DNA of 64,000 nt, from the NCBI RefSeq assembly GCF_011046735.1, contig NZ_CP049258.1:5164001-5228000 (forward strand). Direction: 5' to 3'. Numbering within the stretch: position 1 is the first letter of the stretch; each line of letters opens with the position of its first letter. The position numbers were made by a program, and so were the translations under genes. The DNA is from Nordella sp. HKS 07 (GTDB taxonomy: Bacteria > Pseudomonadota > Alphaproteobacteria > Rhizobiales > Aestuariivirgaceae). The notes beneath the pieces were generated by a model. That model made no database searches. It was not told where the DNA came from and saw nothing but the letters and a program-made list of their open reading frames with translations. Below are positions 33,743 through 42,395 of the stretch, in pieces.

Positions 33743-34291
33743 ATGATCGATGCGGTGATTTTCACCGGGCACATGATCGATTTGCCCGACCGCCCCGAGC
33801 CGCGCTTTCCGCCGGCGCTGGAGGCGGCGGCCGCGGTGGCGATCCGGAAAGCCCTCGCGGAGACAAGGACGCATATGCCGGCCGAGAAGATCGGCTATGC
33901 CAGCGCGGCGCGTGGCGGCGACATCCTGTTCCACGAGCAGGCCCGCGAGCTCGGCTTTCGCACCGTGATCGTCCTTCCCTTCGCCCCGGCGCTGTTCGAG
34001 ACAACATCCATCGCCGGCGTCGCGGAGGGAGAGTGGGTGGAACGCTTTCGCGCCCTGTGGGCCAAGGACCCGCGAGACTGTATCAATTTGAACTTGCCGC
34101 GCTCCAGCGAGGCCTATGCTTTGTGCAATACGAGGATGATTGAGCTCGCGCGGGGGCACGGCGCCTATCACCTGATCGCTCTTTGGGACGGCAAAGGAGG
34201 CGATGGCCCCGGCGGCACCGCCGATCTCGTGCGCAAGGCTGAGGCCGATGGTGATAAACCGCACATTATTCGCCCCGCCGATCTGCGATAA
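33743..34291 (+). CDS. SLOG-like nucleotide-ligand-binding protein
   Basis: ATG 33743 is preferred because GAGGGAAG precedes it and the first Rossmann-like strand (MIDAVIFTGHMID) begins there; a frame start at 33656 adds 29 residues. The layout is that of SLOG/LOG-like Rossmannoid proteins: GYASAARGGDILFHEQARELG, then FRTVIVLPFAPALFETTS, and AYHLIALWDGKGGDGPGG. SLOG domains sense or process nucleotide ligands in prokaryotic conflict systems. The gene sits at the head of the TIR/nSTAND/RiPP run. Assignment is by fold pattern, moderate certainty. Confidence 0.6.
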   Translation: MIDAVIFTGHMIDLPDRPEPRFPPALEAAAAVAIRKALAETRTHMPAEKIGYASAARGGDILFHEQARELGFRTVIVLPFAPALFETTSIAGVAEGEWVERFRALWAKDPRDCINLNLPRSSEAYALCNTRMIELARGHGAYHLIALWDGKGGDGPGGTADLVRKAEADGDKPHIIRPADLR

Positions 34292-34372
34292 TGGGGAGCG
34301 AGCTTGACGCTAGGCTGGCTGCGGAGTTGAATGCAGCTGACCTTATGACAAGTCGGCAGGAGAGGCTTAACC

Positions 34373-34843
34373 ATGAGCGAGGTGAAGGTTTTCCTGAGTT
34401 ATGTCGGCGACACGAGCGTGTTCGTGGAGGAGTTTTCCAAGCACTTTTTTACGGTCAGCGGCAATTTCCTGAGGCTTGATTGGCTCATCGAGAATGTCGA
34501 TGCCGGCGAGGCGGTCTCAGCCGAGATTGCCGAGAGAATCAAATCGTCCGGAGTTTTCATCGCATTCATTTGCAAAGACTATCCGAGCCGGATGGCGGCT
34601 AAGGAACTTGACCAAGCACTGGAGTTACGTAAGGCCGGGCAGAATCTGATTGTCGTGCCGGTCACTTTGGGACAAAGCGGACGGAGCTGGTGGAAGGACG
34701 TCAAGCAAAAGGCGGGTCTTAACGATATCGCCGACCAGCCCTTCTTCAAACCGGGTACCAATGCCTGGTCGCTACCCGATGCGGCTGGCGTCATGGCGAT
34801 CCAAAGGCTGCGCAAATCCCTGGCCGAGAAGTTTCCGGCCTAG
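34373..34843 (+). CDS. TIR-like protein A
   Basis: A 156-residue single-domain protein: strand A KVFLSYVGDTSVFVEEFS, strand D SSGVFIAFICKDY and the acidic helix AAKELDQAL in which Glu78 holds the position of the TIR catalytic glutamate. It then continues LIVVPVTLGQSGRSWW and ends in a short helix. The ribosome binding site AGGAGAGG is good. It is clearly homologous to the N-terminal domain of the next gene, so the pair arose by duplication. FxsC-type TIR-like proteins accompany FxsA/FxsB RiPP genes in actinobacteria; the same association occurs here. Confidence 0.75.
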   Translation: MSEVKVFLSYVGDTSVFVEEFSKHFFTVSGNFLRLDWLIENVDAGEAVSAEIAERIKSSGVFIAFICKDYPSRMAAKELDQALELRKAGQNLIVVPVTLGQSGRSWWKDVKQKAGLNDIADQPFFKPGTNAWSLPDAAGVMAIQRLRKSLAEKFPA

Positions 34844-34966
34844 GTCACGCGTTAACGACTTATCGTGCATCAGATGATGCTCCGGGGGCGGACATCTTGA
34901 CGGACCCGATGCTTGAGAGTTGTATGCAAGTTACTCGAGGGCATAGGTCGAGGAGCGGAGTGGGCC

Positions 34967-36364
34967 ATGAGCGGCACGCAGGTCTTCTTAAGCTATGTCG
35001 ATGACACGAAGCCATTTGTCGACGAGTTTTCCCGACACTTCTTCAGCCTTGAGCTGGATTTGCAGCATCTTGACCGGACTATCGACGCCGGCGAGGTCGA
35101 GCGCGATGAGTTGGCGAAACGCATAGACGCTGCTGATATTTTCATCGCCTTCATCGGTAGTACCTATGAAAAGGATTGCGCGAATGAGCTCGACCGCCGA
35201 GCCAGTCTGCGCAAGAGGATCGTGCCGATAACTCTCAGTCAGGGTGGCAAGATCTGGTGGGACGACTTCAAGAAGAGTCATAGCCTGGACATCAAGGACC
35301 AAGCCTTCTTCCAGCCGGGAAGTTCAAACTGGGACACTCCCGACGCCCAACTGGTCGTAAAAATCCGCAACGCGCTGCTGGAGCCGGTTGTTCCCGTCGG
35401 CCCAATCGTCAGCCTCAAGCAGATGATCCTGCTCGGTCACCCGAAGGCGGAGCTCTCGGATGGCGTGCGGCAGGCGGCAGACCAACTGACGGAAGAGATG
35501 AAGGCGAGTGGCGCCACGGTTACCGCCTGGCCGAACAAGTGGTGCGATCCCGACAAGGAGGCGGCACTCAATGAGGGCGCGCTGTTTGTGCAGCCTCTGT
35601 CGGCCGCAGATGCGCCAGCCTATATGGAGCAGCCGGGACGCACATTGAAGTATCTGTCGGTAGCGCTGGCCGAGAAATCGCGACCGGTCCTGGAAAAGTC
35701 GCAGATCATGCTGTGGCTGCCGAAAGGCGAGCAGCATGAGGATTTCGGCAAGCGCGCTGAGACGGAAGGCGAGGCCAATCCTGCCTTCCGGATCGACACT
35801 CCGTCGGAGCTGTCGCATGTGCTGGCCCGCTTGCTCGGGCGCGACAAACGCGGTCCGGTCCTGACCCTCGAGAGTGTTGATGAGCCTGGCAATGGCGCGG
35901 CGGAAGTGAGGCGAAAGCTGCCGGAGGAGATATTCGGCTGCGTGCGGAAATATCTGCCCGAAGAGAACACCTATGTGGAGTTTCCGCCCAGCGAGTTCGA
36001 GTTGCTTTTCGGCGATATCGCCGGCCAGCGGCCGATTCTCGTCGCCCATGATCTCAAGGCATCGGCCAATGTCATGATAGGCAATGGCGATCCCCGTCAG
36101 CAGATACTCGCAAAATTCACCGACGTTCAGGTTCGGGCCGATAAGATCCTGCAGGCCAAGGGGTTGCGGACCGAGGATGTGTTCTGGGTGGCCTGCATCA
36201 GCAACGGCCGGCATGGGCTGCCGCGCAGCCCGCATCTGCCGACCTTCCATCTGCGGCGCTGGATTATCCTTGAGCTCGAATATGCCGGCGAGCGGTTCGT
36301 GCCCGAGGAGCAGAGCCGGAAGAGACTGGACAACGCATTGGGAACTTGGGCTCAGTCGGCATGA
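34967..36364 (+). CDS. TIR-like protein B with additional C-terminal domains
   Basis: A 465-residue protein. Residues 1-140 form a TIR-like domain (QVFLSYVDDTKPFVDEFSRH, DIFIAFIGSTY, Glu74 in CANELDRR). Residues 150-290 form a second alpha/beta domain (MILLGHPKAELSDG, GATVTAWPNKW, LNEGALFVQPL, SQIMLWLPKGE). Residues 300-465 form a third domain (YVEFPPSEFELLFGDI, RPILVAHDLKA, VFWVACISNGRHG). The last two are not families I recognise. The gene starts 123 bases after TIR-like A and overlaps the nSTAND frame as ATGA. A sensor-effector adaptor is plausible. Confidence 0.7.
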   Translation: MSGTQVFLSYVDDTKPFVDEFSRHFFSLELDLQHLDRTIDAGEVERDELAKRIDAADIFIAFIGSTYEKDCANELDRRASLRKRIVPITLSQGGKIWWDDFKKSHSLDIKDQAFFQPGSSNWDTPDAQLVVKIRNALLEPVVPVGPIVSLKQMILLGHPKAELSDGVRQAADQLTEEMKASGATVTAWPNKWCDPDKEAALNEGALFVQPLSAADAPAYMEQPGRTLKYLSVALAEKSRPVLEKSQIMLWLPKGEQHEDFGKRAETEGEANPAFRIDTPSELSHVLARLLGRDKRGPVLTLESVDEPGNGAAEVRRKLPEEIFGCVRKYLPEENTYVEFPPSEFELLFGDIAGQRPILVAHDLKASANVMIGNGDPRQQILAKFTDVQVRADKILQAKGLRTEDVFWVACISNGRHGLPRSPHLPTFHLRRWIILELEYAGERFVPEEQSRKRLDNALGTWAQSA

Positions 36365-39300
36365 ATGACGACGTCAACATCGCGGGTGTGGAGAGCCGCA
36401 GGCGGATTGAGCGCTTGGTCTCGCGCTGGGATGAGCTGATCAAGGAACGAAAGGACGAGAGCCCCGAGAGGTCGGCTGCGGAAATCAGCGAGGACGAGCG
36501 CCGCGAGCTGCTGTGGCTCACCCCGCCCACGCCCTATCCAGGCTTGCGCAGCTTCGGACCCTGACGAATCGGCGCTGTTTTTCGCGCGCGAGGCGCAGAC
36601 AGATGGATTGGTCCAGCGCCTCGCCAAGAGCAACATCATGGTGGTGCTGGGCGGCTCGGGCTGCGGTAAGTCCTCGCTGGTACGGGCCGGTCTCATTCCA
36701 AGGCTTTCAACTTCCGCCTCGGTGCCTGGCCTCACCGGACGCTGGTATGTTGTCGAGTTCCGTCCCGGTCTCGACCCCAACAGCGCGCTGGTCGACGGCT
36801 TTCGCGACAGTATCATTGCCCCTGTGGCGCGCTTCGCGCCGGCCGATGACTTGTTTCTCGGCAGGCGAGCGTTAGTCAAGGCGCTTGACCTCGATGACGC
36901 CCTGATTACGCAAGACTCAGAAGAGCAGTTGCGCGTTCAGGCCGTCGCCGCGATCCGCAAGAGGCTGTTCGGTGACGCCCGGCCGGACGAGCTGCGCGCC
37001 ACCCCGCTCATTGTAAAAGGCGTCTTCAAACTAGCCTGCGACGTGCTCGATCGGCTCGACATCGAGCTTTCCCGCGGCGCCCGCGCCGGCCCTCCCAACC
37101 TTCTGATGCTGATTGATCAATTCGAAGAGGCCTTCCGCTCGGAAGTGACGCCGCAGGGTCAAGACAATCTATGCGAATTGATCAAGGAGACCTTCAAGCA
37201 GCGTCCGTCGTCGTTGTTCCTGGCGCTCACGCTCAGAAGCGAGGAGTTGCATCGCTGCGCCGAGGCGGGCCTTGCCAATATCGTCACGGAGACCGCCTAT
37301 CTCCTCGGTCCTCTCGACGACGAGAATGCGCGGCGCGAGATCATCATCCGGCCGGCACAGGCGGTATTTGGTGATTGGATTTGGGCTCATGAAGCAGCGC
37401 CTGACAGCGACACCGCCCCTTTCGATGCCAAGGTGGTGCAGCTTCTGATGGACGAGAGCCAGCGCGCCATGGCGGGGCTGACTCACAAATCGGATTATCT
37501 GCCCTTGCTGCAGCATGCGCTTCAGCACCTGTGGGATGCCGCCATGATGCGTTGGCAGCGCGAACTCAAGGAGGGCAAGCCGGTGGATCGCGTCATCGGC
37601 GTTCCCGATCTCGCGCACATCGGCGATGGCGTCGAGCCGGGCTTTCTTGTCCGCTGTCTCAACAATTATGCCGACCGGGCGCGCGACGAGGCGATCGACA
37701 AGGCTGCCCAGCGCTTCACCGGCCCAGATGCGCGCGACAAGGCAGAGCGTGTGGTGCGCACCGCTTTCTGCGCAATGGCGCGCCGCGACGATCGCGGCAA
37801 CTGGGCTCGCCGATTCGTTTCTCCTGCGCGTGTCGCGGAGCTCCTCGACAATGACGCGGCGGACAAGGCTGCGGTGAAGGATGTGCTGCTGACCTTCAAG
37901 CGAAGTGGATATCTCAACCGGACCGGCAGTGGCAAGGACAAGAAATTCGACGTCTCGCACGAGGCCCTGATCCGCAACTGGAACACATACAACGACTGGC
38001 TGCGCGAGATCGGCGCGCTCCAACACAGCCTTCGCGAGGTATCCACCAATATCGAGAATGAAGAAACGGACGACGTCGGCGCGGCCAGGCCGCGCTCGCT
38101 CTGGGGCTGGGCCTGGGACTGGATACGCGAGAAGAACGAGAGTCGTGCCCGCGAGCTCATTCCCGATCGTTTTCGTGAAGATGTCGGCAAGGTCGTGGGG
38201 CCGGCCAAGAGCGTTAGTGTCGGTCTTGCCGCGGCTCTTCTGGCTGATATCGAAGGGCGGAAATCTCCGGGCCAGCAGGAAGCAAGCGGGCAGGCGGCGG
38301 TAGCCGAGGCGCGCGAGCGTGAGGTGCTGGAACAGGAGATGCGCCGGCGCATCGGGAAAATGGCGGAACCATGGGCCACCGCGGCTTCGAAACGCTACTT
38401 TCCGCGCTGGATGATCATGACCGGTGCCGTTGGCCTCCTTACCATCGCCCTCGGCGGCGGCGGGCTATATCTGGCCGTGAAGAAAAACGAGCTGACGCGT
38501 TCGCAGGATCGGCTTTATTTCGGTGCCGTGGCGTCGTCCGGTAATCTGGACACGCAGCGCTGGCTCGAAGCCAGCGCCTACGAACTCGATCGTGTCTATA
38601 ATCGGATGAATGGACATCGCAGCGCCGAGAACTGGGTGAAAGATACACAGCCCTACAACGAGATGTCATTGTCGGTGAGCAGTTGGGAAAGAGCGGCGCG
38701 CCAGATCACCGGGGCGGTCGTTTTCCGCGATCCCACGGATTCGAATTTCGAAACCTCAAAGTCAGATTGCAGGATGTACAACCCCGTGCTCATGCACCCG
38801 GCGGGTTCCTTATACCTCGGCGTGACTTACGTTGAATACACGAAGTCCTGGTGGGCGCGGCTCGGGACCGCTTCGAGAGCGGGGGCCGAACCCGCGCCGG
38901 ATGCGAGGTTGTATCCCTTGGCTAGGGAAGGCGATATGGTTTGCCTCAACAAAACTATACCTCTCTTGATGGTGTGGCCGGCCGGAAAGGACCAGGAGCC
39001 GCGGTTCTGGATGCTGGGCCTGACCTGTGAGCGTTTCACGGGTAAGGATTGTGTCGCGTGGCTGCCGGAACCGCGTCTTCTGCGTGTGACCTATCCAAAG
39101 AAATACGCGAAAGTGCGAGCTGAGCCACCGTGGCGGAAACTATGGCGGGAGAAGTCGGGCGAGGTTGCGGGGGCGACATTATGGGCCAGTATGGATGTCT
39201 ATGATTTCATCTCACCGGTCCAAGATGCGCCTCCCCGCATGGGCTTCGCTTTGAAGTTTGGCGACGAGTGGCTCATTGCCGATACAACACCTGGTGTGAA

Positions 39301-39772
39301 TGATCCCTATCTCCTCTCCACGTCGCCGAATGTGGAGCACAGGTGCGCGGCGGCGATCTTCCCGTGCGAGTTTGAGATGTCGTCATCGAAAGTGCGCATC
39401 GACAAGGAGAGCAGATGTGCCAAGAATGATCCTGGCAACTGCAATCCCTATTTTACGGTTCAAGCGGTCCCATCCGAAGGGACGGGATATCTTCCAATAT
39501 GGGAGTGGCCGTTGCCGCCGGACGCTCCTATCGATGTCGTAACGACCGATGGAAAGGTCATGGATTTCCACACAGCGGATGGCATGTGGCGCCGGCGTGT
39601 GATCGGTGTCCAAACTTTAGCTGAGCATGTGAAATTGCTGGCGGGCTCGATGTCGGATGAGCAAGGGAAGGAGAAGCTGGACATTTTCGATCTATCAGAA
39701 GCCTGTCGAAAGACACGATGTTATGAGTGGGCGCCATTGGAAGATTCCGCCGCCCAGTCGTGGCAATGGTGA
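36361..39772 (+). CDS. nSTAND1 NTPase with transmembrane helix, split by TGA at a +1 shift site
   Basis: Read with one +1 shift at 36562 the gene encodes 1136 residues. The first frame (67 codons) ends in the nSTAND1 entry motif TPYPGLRSF then GP. The second continues PDESALFFAREAQTDGLVQRL. Walker A GGSGCGKSS is at about 97-105, Walker B LLMLIDQFEEAF near 252, then a helical arm and winged helix (FDVSHEALIRNWN). One membrane helix (WMIMTGAVGLLTIALGGGG) lies near residue 685, so about 430 C-terminal residues would be periplasmic. STAND NTPases are switch-like sensors. The TTG at 36608 is not a sensible start, as it lies inside the conserved N-terminal motif. Confidence 0.8.
36556..36568 (+). 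promoter_or_regulatory. Candidate +1 frameshift site (CCC-TGA-C)
   Basis: The first nSTAND frame reads GGA CCC TGA C. Skipping one T restores the frame (GAC GAA TCG) exactly where the conserved motif continues. A P-site CCC followed by UGA-C resembles the CUU-UGA-C site of prfB, and CCC can slip to CCU. No strong internal Shine-Dalgarno is seen a few bases upstream, unlike prfB. A one-base sequencing or real mutation would look identical. Confidence 0.45.
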
Positions 39773-39792
39773 ATGGCGAAACGAGGTGAGCC

Positions 39793-40029
39793 ATGGATAA
39801 ACAGAATAAGCGTCTTCTATGGTCGGCAGCCGCCCTCACGCTGGGACTCGTGAGTGCGTCGTCGTCTTCGCAGAGCACGGCGGTAGACGAGGGAAGGGCC
39901 ATCGATCGGCTGCCCGAAATCCGCGCTGTTCTGCGCGGCGCCTTGGAAGAGGGCACGAAGCCGATTAAGCCTTCAGCATCAGGCAAGGTGCTCGCAGATT
40001 GGCCGAATTGGACCAATTGGGGCAATTGA
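39793..40029 (+). CDS. Candidate RiPP precursor with three C-terminal W-x-N motifs
   Basis: A 78-residue peptide preceded by GAGGTGA. Residues 8-30 are hydrophobic then Ser-rich (LLWSAAALTLGLVSASSSS), residues 33-65 a probable leader helix (IDRLPEIRAVLRGALEEG), and the last nine residues are WPN-WTN-WGN. Tandem W-x-N tripeptides are substrates of radical SAM enzymes that link Trp to the Asn side chain as three-residue cyclophanes (XyeA and GrrA type precursors). The stop overlaps the ATG of the radical SAM gene, so they are translationally coupled. Confidence 0.75.
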   Translation: MDKQNKRLLWSAAALTLGLVSASSSSQSTAVDEGRAIDRLPEIRAVLRGALEEGTKPIKPSASGKVLADWPNWTNWGN

Positions 40030-41198
40030 TGATCGCTGGCTTGCAGCCGGCCGCCTTGCGCGGGCGCACCAAGCTGCTCGTTCTTCAGGGTACGCCCTTC
40101 TGTAACATTGACTGCGACTACTGCTATCTGGCGGAGCGCAGCGTCAAAGCACGCATGCCGATGGCGATGGTTGGAGAGTCGGTCCGCTGGATATTCGAGA
40201 ACGGCCTGGGCCAGGACGACACGACTGTCGTGTGGCATGCGGGAGAACCGCTCACCTTGCCGCGCGCCTGGTATGAAAAAGCTTTCGCCGTGGCGGCTGA
40301 GGTCGCCCCTTCATCCTGGAACCGGCGTCACGCCTTTCAGACCAATGGCACGCTCATAGACGACGCGTGGTGCGCATTCTTCGCCGGGCACAAGGTGCGC
40401 GTCGGCGTCAGCCTCGATGGGCCCGCGGCGCTGCATGATCTCCATCGCAAGAGGCGGGATGGTCATGGTAGCCATGCCGCGGCCATGCGGGGTGTCGCCG
40501 CCCTCAAGCGCAATGAGGTTCCATTCCATGTCATCTGCGTCGTCACTGAAGCGTCGCTGTCGCGCTCGGACGCGCTCATCGAGTTCTTTGCCGGCGAAGG
40601 GATTGTCGATGTCGGATTCAATATCGAGGAGATCGAGGGCGTCCATACTGGCTCGACCCTGGCGGTAAATGATGGCCGTGCCCGCTTCCGCGCCTTCTTC
40701 GAGCGTGCCGTCGAGCGTGCCGACGAGCTTGGCATCAGTATACGTGAAGTGCGCGGCGTTCTCGGCGCCGCGGTGGAATTGCCGAACAAGGACTGGCCGG
40801 GCAACGACCAGAACATGCCCTTTGTCCTCGTGACCGTAACGAGGGACGGGGCGATTTATACCTTCTCTCCGGAGCTCGCGGGAATCGAGCATCCCGAGTT
40901 CGGTACGCTGGCGCTTGGTCATGTCGGCAGCGACAGCTTGGCCGATATCATCGACGGGCAAGTCTTTCAGACCCAGTGGGCGGAGATCTCCGCAGGCATC
41001 GCGGCCTGCGCGCGCGATTGCGCCTATTTTCCACTATGCCGCGGCGGCGCGCCTTCGAACAAGCTGGGCGAGCTCGGCACTTTTGCCGGCACCGAGACGA
41101 TGGCTTGCCGACTAGGTCAGCAGGAAGTCGCCGAGGTGGTCCTCGGGCGCATCCTGAAAGAAATGGAGCGTAGCTCTGTTCTGGCCGAAGCATCTTAG
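40029..41198 (+). CDS. Radical SAM/SPASM peptide maturase (XyeB/GrrM/FxsB type)
   Basis: A 389-residue enzyme with the cluster motif CNIDCDYCYL (Cys 25, 29, 32), then TTVVWHAGEPL, FQTNGTLIDDAW, VGVSLDGPAALHD and FHVICVVTEASL, as in anaerobic-sulfatase-maturase-like peptide enzymes. The C-terminal SPASM-like Cys set is C-ARD-C-AYFPL-C near residue 330 and MAC at about 357. Sits directly after a W-x-N peptide gene, so it most likely forms Trp-Asn cyclophanes on it. ATG 40029 overlaps the TGA of the peptide gene. A TTG at 39999 is unlikely. Confidence 0.85.
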   Translation: MIAGLQPAALRGRTKLLVLQGTPFCNIDCDYCYLAERSVKARMPMAMVGESVRWIFENGLGQDDTTVVWHAGEPLTLPRAWYEKAFAVAAEVAPSSWNRRHAFQTNGTLIDDAWCAFFAGHKVRVGVSLDGPAALHDLHRKRRDGHGSHAAAMRGVAALKRNEVPFHVICVVTEASLSRSDALIEFFAGEGIVDVGFNIEEIEGVHTGSTLAVNDGRARFRAFFERAVERADELGISIREVRGVLGAAVELPNKDWPGNDQNMPFVLVTVTRDGAIYTFSPELAGIEHPEFGTLALGHVGSDSLADIIDGQVFQTQWAEISAGIAACARDCAYFPLCRGGAPSNKLGELGTFAGTETMACRLGQQEVAEVVLGRILKEMERSSVLAEAS

Positions 41199-41225
41199 AC
41201 CGGGCTTCATCACAGGGAGGTGGAT

Positions 41226-42380
41226 ATGGTGGCAGCGAATTCTTCCATCCTTGAGCCGAAACAGGCCGGCCAGCGCCGGCTGCTCGCCCTCGATGGCGGC
41301 GGCATACGCGGGCTGATCACGCTCGGCATTCTCGAGAAGATGGAGGCGGATCTGCGCCGCATCCTCAAGAAAGACGCGAGCTTCCGTCTCGCCGATTATT
41401 TTGACTTTATCGGCGGGACGTCCACCGGCGCCATTCTGGCAGTCGGTCTCTCTATTGGCCTGTCTGCCGCCGAACTGACCAAATTCTATCTCGAGGCCGG
41501 GCCCTTGATGTTCAAGAAGGAAGAGCTTCTCGATCGTTTGTGGAACAAGTTCAAATCCGACCCTCTGGAGATCAAACTCAAGGACATTCTCGGCAAGGAC
41601 ACTGAGCTTGGCAGCCCCAAGCTCAAGACGCTCCTGCTGGTTGTCATGCGCAACGTCACGACAGACTCGCCATGGCCGGTCACCAACAACCCCAACGCCC
41701 ACTATAATTCGCGTGACCGGGACGACTGCAATCTCAAGCTTCCGCTCTGGCAATTGGTGCGGGCCTCGACGGCGGCGCCGACCTTTTTCCCGCCCGAGGT
41801 CGTCAAGCTAAAGGAGGGGCGGCAGTTCGTTTTCGTCGATGGCGGGGTGACGCCATACAACATTCCGGCCTTCCTGATGTTCCGCAAGGCGACGGCCGAT
41901 CCCTACAGACTCTTGTGGGAAAGGGGAGAGAGCAAGATGCTGATCGTGTCCGCCGGGACCGGATCGGCGCCGCGCCTTGGACCCGAGGCCGGGGATCCGA
42001 GCCGCTCGCTTCTGGAGGTCGCCATGTCCATTGCGGGCGAAATGATGAACGGCATGGCCTATGACCAGGATATCAATTGCCGAACCGTCGGGCGCTGTGT
42101 TTTCGGTCCGGTGATCGACCGCGAGGTGGGCGACATGGTGTCCAAGCGGGCCTTGTCGGAAGACTTGGGCCGCGCCTTTCTATATGCGCGCTACGACCCT
42201 CAGCTTACCCGTGCCGGGCTCGATGACCTGGGCTTCAAAAGCGTCTCGCCGGAAGCTGTGGGCAAGTTGGATTCAGTGAAGGCGACCAACGATCTCATCG
42301 CCATCGGCAAGGCCTATGCCAAGGCATCGCTCGACATTCCCAACCAATGGGGAACGTTCGGGGCGGCGGCCACGGCATAG
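41226..42380 (+). CDS. Patatin-like phospholipase
   Basis: A 384-residue patatin-fold hydrolase: oxyanion loop DGGGIRG (residues 23-29), nucleophile Ser66 in GGTSTG, substrate-pocket segment RASTAAPTFFPP and the catalytic Asp in FVDGGVTPYN. AGGGAGG precedes ATG 41226. CapV of CBASS and other immune effectors are patatin lipases that degrade the membrane. Position at the end of the TIR/nSTAND/RiPP run suggests an effector, but a housekeeping lipase cannot be ruled out. Confidence 0.85.
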   Translation: MVAANSSILEPKQAGQRRLLALDGGGIRGLITLGILEKMEADLRRILKKDASFRLADYFDFIGGTSTGAILAVGLSIGLSAAELTKFYLEAGPLMFKKEELLDRLWNKFKSDPLEIKLKDILGKDTELGSPKLKTLLLVVMRNVTTDSPWPVTNNPNAHYNSRDRDDCNLKLPLWQLVRASTAAPTFFPPEVVKLKEGRQFVFVDGGVTPYNIPAFLMFRKATADPYRLLWERGESKMLIVSAGTGSAPRLGPEAGDPSRSLLEVAMSIAGEMMNGMAYDQDINCRTVGRCVFGPVIDREVGDMVSKRALSEDLGRAFLYARYDPQLTRAGLDDLGFKSVSPEAVGKLDSVKATNDLIAIGKAYAKASLDIPNQWGTFGAAATA

Positions 42381-42395
42381 CAGGGTGTTCTAAGT

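Noticed and set aside
36608-39772. Independent nSTAND gene starting at TTG 36608
   Set aside because: The TTG lies inside the conserved nSTAND1 N-terminal motif, which begins in the frame ending at 36564. There is no ribosome binding site.
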